Below are positions 61,041 to 64,000 of a DNA stretch of 64,000 nucleotides, piece by piece; position 1 is the stretch's first letter, and the number at the start of each line of letters is the position of its first letter. Both the position numbers and the translations under genes were made by a program. The stretch comes from Planctomycetales bacterium (GTDB taxonomy: Bacteria > Planctomycetota > Planctomycetia > Planctomycetales > Planctomycetaceae), in assembly GCA_028285345.1 (NCBI GenBank), contig JANQPT010000041.1:1-64000 (forward strand), read 5' to 3'. The notes under the pieces are model-generated. The model did not search any database. It was not told the origin of the DNA and saw only the letters and a program-made list of their open reading frames with translations.

Positions 61041-61538
61041 ATGTCCGCGCTTGATTTCGCAGCGCAGCGACGTACGGATTCATTCCTGCTCATGCCTGAA
61101 CAGCACCAAAACATCCGACTCAACGAAATCCTGATTCGCATTTTGCGCGGGTTGCTGCAATATAGCGGCGAGTGCTGGCCTTGGAGCAGCGCCAGTCAAG
61201 ACGGCGAACATGCGGCGATTCAAAACATGGTCGTTGAACAGCAGGAGGACGTGCACCAACTGTCGAGTTTGCTCGATGAGCGCGGGCATTTTATCGACTT
61301 CGGCACCTATCCCACGGAATACACGGATCTGCATTTTGTCAGCCTGGATTACCTGTTGGACGAGCTCGTTGCTGAGCAGACCGACCTCGTCGCCGACTTG
61401 GACCGAGCCGTTTCGGACTGTCGTGACGATCCACCGGCGCAAGAGTTGCTTCAGTCGATTGTCCCAAGCGCAATAGCTCACCTGGAAAGGCTTCGTGAGT
61501 TGGCGGCAGCCCGCACCGCCGGGAATTCCGCCTCGTAG
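61041..61538 (+). CDS. Hypothetical helical protein, possibly ferritin-like
   Basis: The frame opens at ATG 61041; ATG 61092 (MPEQHQNIRLN) is an alternative. The 165-residue product is all-helical, with an EQQEDVHQLSSLLDERGHFI segment and a later DELVAEQTDLVADL helix, in the pattern of a four-helix bundle of the ferritin-like type. No full diiron EXXH pair is evident. It is 15 nt after nuoN and 17 nt before tatD, so could be co-transcribed with either. Confidence 0.5.
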   Translation: MSALDFAAQRRTDSFLLMPEQHQNIRLNEILIRILRGLLQYSGECWPWSSASQDGEHAAIQNMVVEQQEDVHQLSSLLDERGHFIDFGTYPTEYTDLHFVSLDYLLDELVAEQTDLVADLDRAVSDCRDDPPAQELLQSIVPSAIAHLERLRELAAARTAGNSAS

Positions 61539-61555
61539 AGGTCGCTGCTAGGCCT

Positions 61556-62341
61556 ATGCCGCTCATCGACACGCATGCCCATCTTGACGAGGAGGCATTT
61601 GAGCCCGACCGCGATGAGGTCGTTCGTCGCGCCCACGACGCCGGTGTCACAGCGATCTTCACAATCGGGCTCTCCTTGTCAACCAGCCGAGCTGGGGTCG
61701 AACTCGCCGAGAAATATCCCGGTGTGTACGCCGTTGTCGGGATCCAACCCAATTACGTACATGAGGCGGGCGACGGCGATTGGGAGGCGATTCAAGCGCT
61801 CGCCGATCATCCGCGCGTGGTGGCGATCGGAGAGACCGGTTTGGACCGCTACTGGGACTACGCCCCGTTTGATTTGCAGGTGGTGCATTTTCAGCAGCAC
61901 ATGACGTTCGCCCGGGAAAAAGGGTTGCCGTTCATCGTGCACTGCCGCAATGCGGCCGAGGAGGTCGTGACCCAACTGAAGATCGCCGCCTCGGACGGCC
62001 CGCTAATAGGTGTGATGCACTCGTTTTGCGAGGATCAGGCAACCGCTCGAGCCTGTTTGGAGTTGGGCATGCACATATCGTTTTCCGGGATGGTCACCTT
62101 CAAAAAGGCGGCCGATTTGCGAGAATTGGCGGGCACCATTCCGCCCGATCGGATCCTTGTGGAAACCGATGCGCCGTATTTGGCACCGACGCCGCGCCGC
62201 GGCAAACGTAACGAGCCGGCCTATGTGCAATACACGGCGGGCTGTTTGGCGGAGGTGCATGGTATGTCCGTCGAGGATTTCAGTACATTGACGACAAACA
62301 ACGCACGCAAGCTTTTTCGGTTGCCAGCTGACGAGTCGTAG
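61556..62341 (+). CDS. TatD family metal-dependent DNase
   Basis: The 261-residue TIM-barrel hydrolase has the TatD motif DTHAHLD with His7 and His9, AIGETGLDRYWDY, PFIVHCRNAAEE (metal His), MHSFCEDQATARACL and ETDAPYLAP. TatD proteins are 3'-5' exonucleases active in DNA repair or degradation. The order and length match the family. ATG 61556 is the only good start. Confidence 0.9.
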   Translation: MPLIDTHAHLDEEAFEPDRDEVVRRAHDAGVTAIFTIGLSLSTSRAGVELAEKYPGVYAVVGIQPNYVHEAGDGDWEAIQALADHPRVVAIGETGLDRYWDYAPFDLQVVHFQQHMTFAREKGLPFIVHCRNAAEEVVTQLKIAASDGPLIGVMHSFCEDQATARACLELGMHISFSGMVTFKKAADLRELAGTIPPDRILVETDAPYLAPTPRRGKRNEPAYVQYTAGCLAEVHGMSVEDFSTLTTNNARKLFRLPADES

Positions 62342-62387
62342 CGAAGTGCATACAGACGTGCGCTCGTCGTGAAAAGGAACAGCCACA

Positions 62388-62984
62388 ATGGCACTCGACC
62401 ACGTACCGCTCTATTCGCCATTGTTGGAACAAGCGATGCGCGTCGCCGCGCGATACCATCGCTCGCAGACGAGAAAGTCATCCGACCTGCCATACATCAC
62501 GCACCCGGCCGGCATGGCGGTCCTACTCGCCAGGGCTGGATTTACAGACGATGCGGTGCTTGCGGCGGCACTGTTACACGATACGCTGGAGGACACCGCA
62601 TATACCGCTGAAGAGTTGACCGCAGAGTTTCCGCCGGACGTCGCGGAGTATGTCGATGTGCTCTCGGAAGAAAAGGTGGACCAAGCAGGCCGCAAACGAC
62701 CGTGGCGTGTCCGCAAAGAAGACCACATCGCCAAAATTGCCACGGCGCCGCTACCCGCCCGAGCCATTGTGCTGGCAGACAAACTGCACAATCTGGTGAC
62801 GATGCGGTATGACTTGGAGCTGGGTCAGCCGATTTGGGACCGCTTTAATGCCCCTCCGGAGGATATACTCTGGTACCACCGCGCTGTTGTTGAGGCCGCG
62901 GGAGTCGGCGACGATTCGCGGCTGCGGCGACTTGCAGAACAATGCACTGAAGTCATCGATAGCCTGTCAAGCAGGGTCACATGA
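62388..62984 (+). CDS. HD-domain phosphohydrolase (MESH1/SpoT-like)
   Basis: The 198-residue protein has the HD motif HDTLEDT with His64 and Asp65, preceded by LPYITHPAGMA (metal His39) and followed by KLHNLVTM. The gene is similar to the hydrolase half of RelA/SpoT and to small MESH1-like pppGpp hydrolases. It lacks the synthetase domain. Its stop overlaps the next gene by four bases. Confidence 0.8.
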   Translation: MALDHVPLYSPLLEQAMRVAARYHRSQTRKSSDLPYITHPAGMAVLLARAGFTDDAVLAAALLHDTLEDTAYTAEELTAEFPPDVAEYVDVLSEEKVDQAGRKRPWRVRKEDHIAKIATAPLPARAIVLADKLHNLVTMRYDLELGQPIWDRFNAPPEDILWYHRAVVEAAGVGDDSRLRRLAEQCTEVIDSLSSRVT

Positions 62985-63730
62985 CGTTTGACTCGCAGAC
63001 CGCGATCATCTGCTGCATTCTTGCGGCAGCGGCCGGATTCAAGAACCTGACCGGCTTTGGTTTCTCGCTGTGTGCCGCGCCGCTATTGGCACTGATCTTG
63101 CTTCCCGTGCAAATCGTTCCGCTGTTAGCGTTGCTCGAGACCGCGATCGGAATCTGGCTATGGCGACGATTGTCCATCTCGGTCCCGCTCCGGCAACTGC
63201 TGTGGCTGTGCGCCGCGTCGGTTGTGGGAATGCTGACCGGTACGGCGATATTGGTTCATCTCAACCCGCAGTGGCTGCGCCTGGCGCTGGGTGTGTGTGT
63301 GATCCTCACGGTTGCGGGACTGTGGTCCGGGCGACGCATCCCGATCGGGGCATCGAGAGCGGCGGTAGGGTCAACCGGTCTTTTGAGCGGGCTGATGGGT
63401 GGCACGACCGCCATGTCGGGGCCGCCAATCGTCTTGTTCTTCGACTCCAGCGCGACGAATCCGGAGCAGTTTCGCGCCAACTGCATCGCGTATTTTACAA
63501 TTACATACGCGATCCAGACCTCGTGGCTGGCCGGTCAGCAAATGATCACGGCCGAGACTCTCTACCATGCGGCTTTCGGATTGGCGGTCGTGATGGTTGT
63601 GCTCTGGCTGAGCCGGGGATGGTCTCAGCGGATCAGTTCCGCAGCCTTTCGACGGGTCTGCTTGGCACTGCTGGCCGCCAGCGGGCTTGCTGCAGCCGGG
63701 CTGGGTGCTGCTCAGCTGATCCGAGGCTGA
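62981..63730 (+). CDS. TauE/SafE family sulfite exporter-like permease
   Basis: This 249-residue protein has about eight membrane helices. The family pattern includes AAAAGFKNLTGFGFSLCAAPLL, a mid-protein GLMGGTTAMSGPPIVLFFDS repeat and a later AIQTSWLAGQQMI segment, typical of TauE/SafE (UPF0721) exporters of sulfite, sulfoacetate or similar anions. ATG overlaps the HD gene stop (ATGA). No sulfur gene is nearby. Confidence 0.8.
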   Translation: MTFDSQTAIICCILAAAAGFKNLTGFGFSLCAAPLLALILLPVQIVPLLALLETAIGIWLWRRLSISVPLRQLLWLCAASVVGMLTGTAILVHLNPQWLRLALGVCVILTVAGLWSGRRIPIGASRAAVGSTGLLSGLMGGTTAMSGPPIVLFFDSSATNPEQFRANCIAYFTITYAIQTSWLAGQQMITAETLYHAAFGLAVVMVVLWLSRGWSQRISSAAFRRVCLALLAASGLAAAGLGAAQLIRG

Positions 63731-63791
63731 GCACTGCACTGGCCGACACGGCGACTGAACGATTGCACTTAGAGGAATAAGCGAAAAGTCG

Positions 63792-64000
63792 TTAGCGACC
63801 GTTTCCTTCGGGATTGCGGTTGCGCAAGTTGCCGGAGCGGTAGGCGGACGCAATCGCCCTGGGGACGTCGGCTTCGGCGAGCACCACTTTTGCGCGGTTT
63901 TCCTGCGTCAGCGCCTTCATTTCCTGCTCGGTGGCGATCGCCTGGGCACGGCGTTCTTCCGCCCGGGCACGGGCCACGCGGACGTCCGCCTCCGCCTGGT
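63792..64000 (-). CDS. floA: Flotillin-like protein FloA, C-terminal part
   Basis: The gene runs off the right end; the last 69 codons are visible. The segment [20 protein letters not shown] followed by [10 protein letters not shown] matches the C-terminus of FloA/YqfA flotillins, which form membrane microdomains. An Ala/Arg/Glu-rich helix precedes it. The C-terminal tail [10 protein letters not shown] is polar, unlike some homologues. Start is outside the window. Confidence 0.75.
   Translation of the reverse strand, partial: QAEADVRVARARAEERRAQAIATEQEMKALTQENRAKVVLAEADVPRAIASAYRSGNLRNRNPEGNGR

Noticed and set aside
1-64000. tRNA, rRNA, CRISPR arrays, riboswitches and integrases
   Set aside because: No cloverleaf with a GTTCRANTCC loop, no regular spacer-repeat array, no riboswitch consensus and no recombinase or transposase motif were found by reading.

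Overview
The window looks like chromosomal DNA of a planctomycete (phylum Planctomycetota, Planctomycetes). The reasons are a PVC-type membrane-bound dehydrogenase with a C-terminal CxxCH haem site, several Gfo/Idh/MocA oxidoreductases and sugar-phosphate isomerases, a VPEP-type C-terminal sorting signal, a PqaA-like secreted protein, many secreted proteins of unknown function, moderate-to-high G+C, and loose gene packing with many short dyad elements between genes. No tRNA, rRNA, CRISPR array, transposase or integrase was recognised.

Layout. 1-464: gene-free, rich in dyads, with a 16-bp palindrome close to the parS consensus. 477-2988: a probably frameshifted unknown gene, a second unknown gene, a CPBP (CAAX-type) intramembrane protease and a small membrane protein. 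3413-8853: a likely carbohydrate-oxidation cluster (TIM-barrel isomerase, Gfo/Idh/MocA oxidoreductase, two SDRs) interrupted by unrelated small genes, including tandem BON-like membrane proteins. 8896-15750: an orphan ABC ATPase, a second Gfo/Idh/MocA enzyme, a NT5C-like HAD phosphatase and several unknowns. One unknown at 13733-14170 looks like a stand-alone SRP54/Ffh M domain without its GTPase, the most unusual protein I see. 15846-18444: a Tll0287-like haem protein divergent from an Rrf2 regulator, then a PEP-CTERM protein. 18516-20614 (minus): CbpA/DnaJ-like protein, membrane protein, rnpA and yidD. 20795-26973: isochorismatase-fold hydrolase, zinc-ribbon M48 protease, tyrS, PqaA-like protein, creatininase-like protein.

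26987-29369 is a low-G+C accessory segment bracketed by inverted copies of a 25-nt repeat and holding three unrecognised minus-strand genes. 29383-35611 (minus) has an ABC-2 exporter whose permease carries a large beta-propeller, an AlkD-like DNA glycosylase and a secreted trypsin-like protease. 36373-43888 has a lipid A-type acyltransferase, a zinc-ribbon/SPFH-GYF pair, an M50-like protease, a LysM L,D-transpeptidase and csrA. 43922-51886 has a VOC protein, the PVC-type cytochrome, a phosphotriesterase-family lactonase/hydrolase, a cysteine-rich secreted protein and an orphan PYR-type thiamine diphosphate-binding subunit. 52734-61025 encodes the membrane arm of respiratory complex I, nuoH-J-K-L-M-N, without nuoA-G and without nuoI between H and J. 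The window ends with a ferritin-like helical protein, a TatD nuclease, a MESH1-like HD hydrolase, a TauE/SafE permease and the C-terminus of a FloA-like flotillin.

All functional calls come from reading translated sequence and recalling family motifs. No database search was run, so family names are recognition-level calls and boundaries of domains are approximate.
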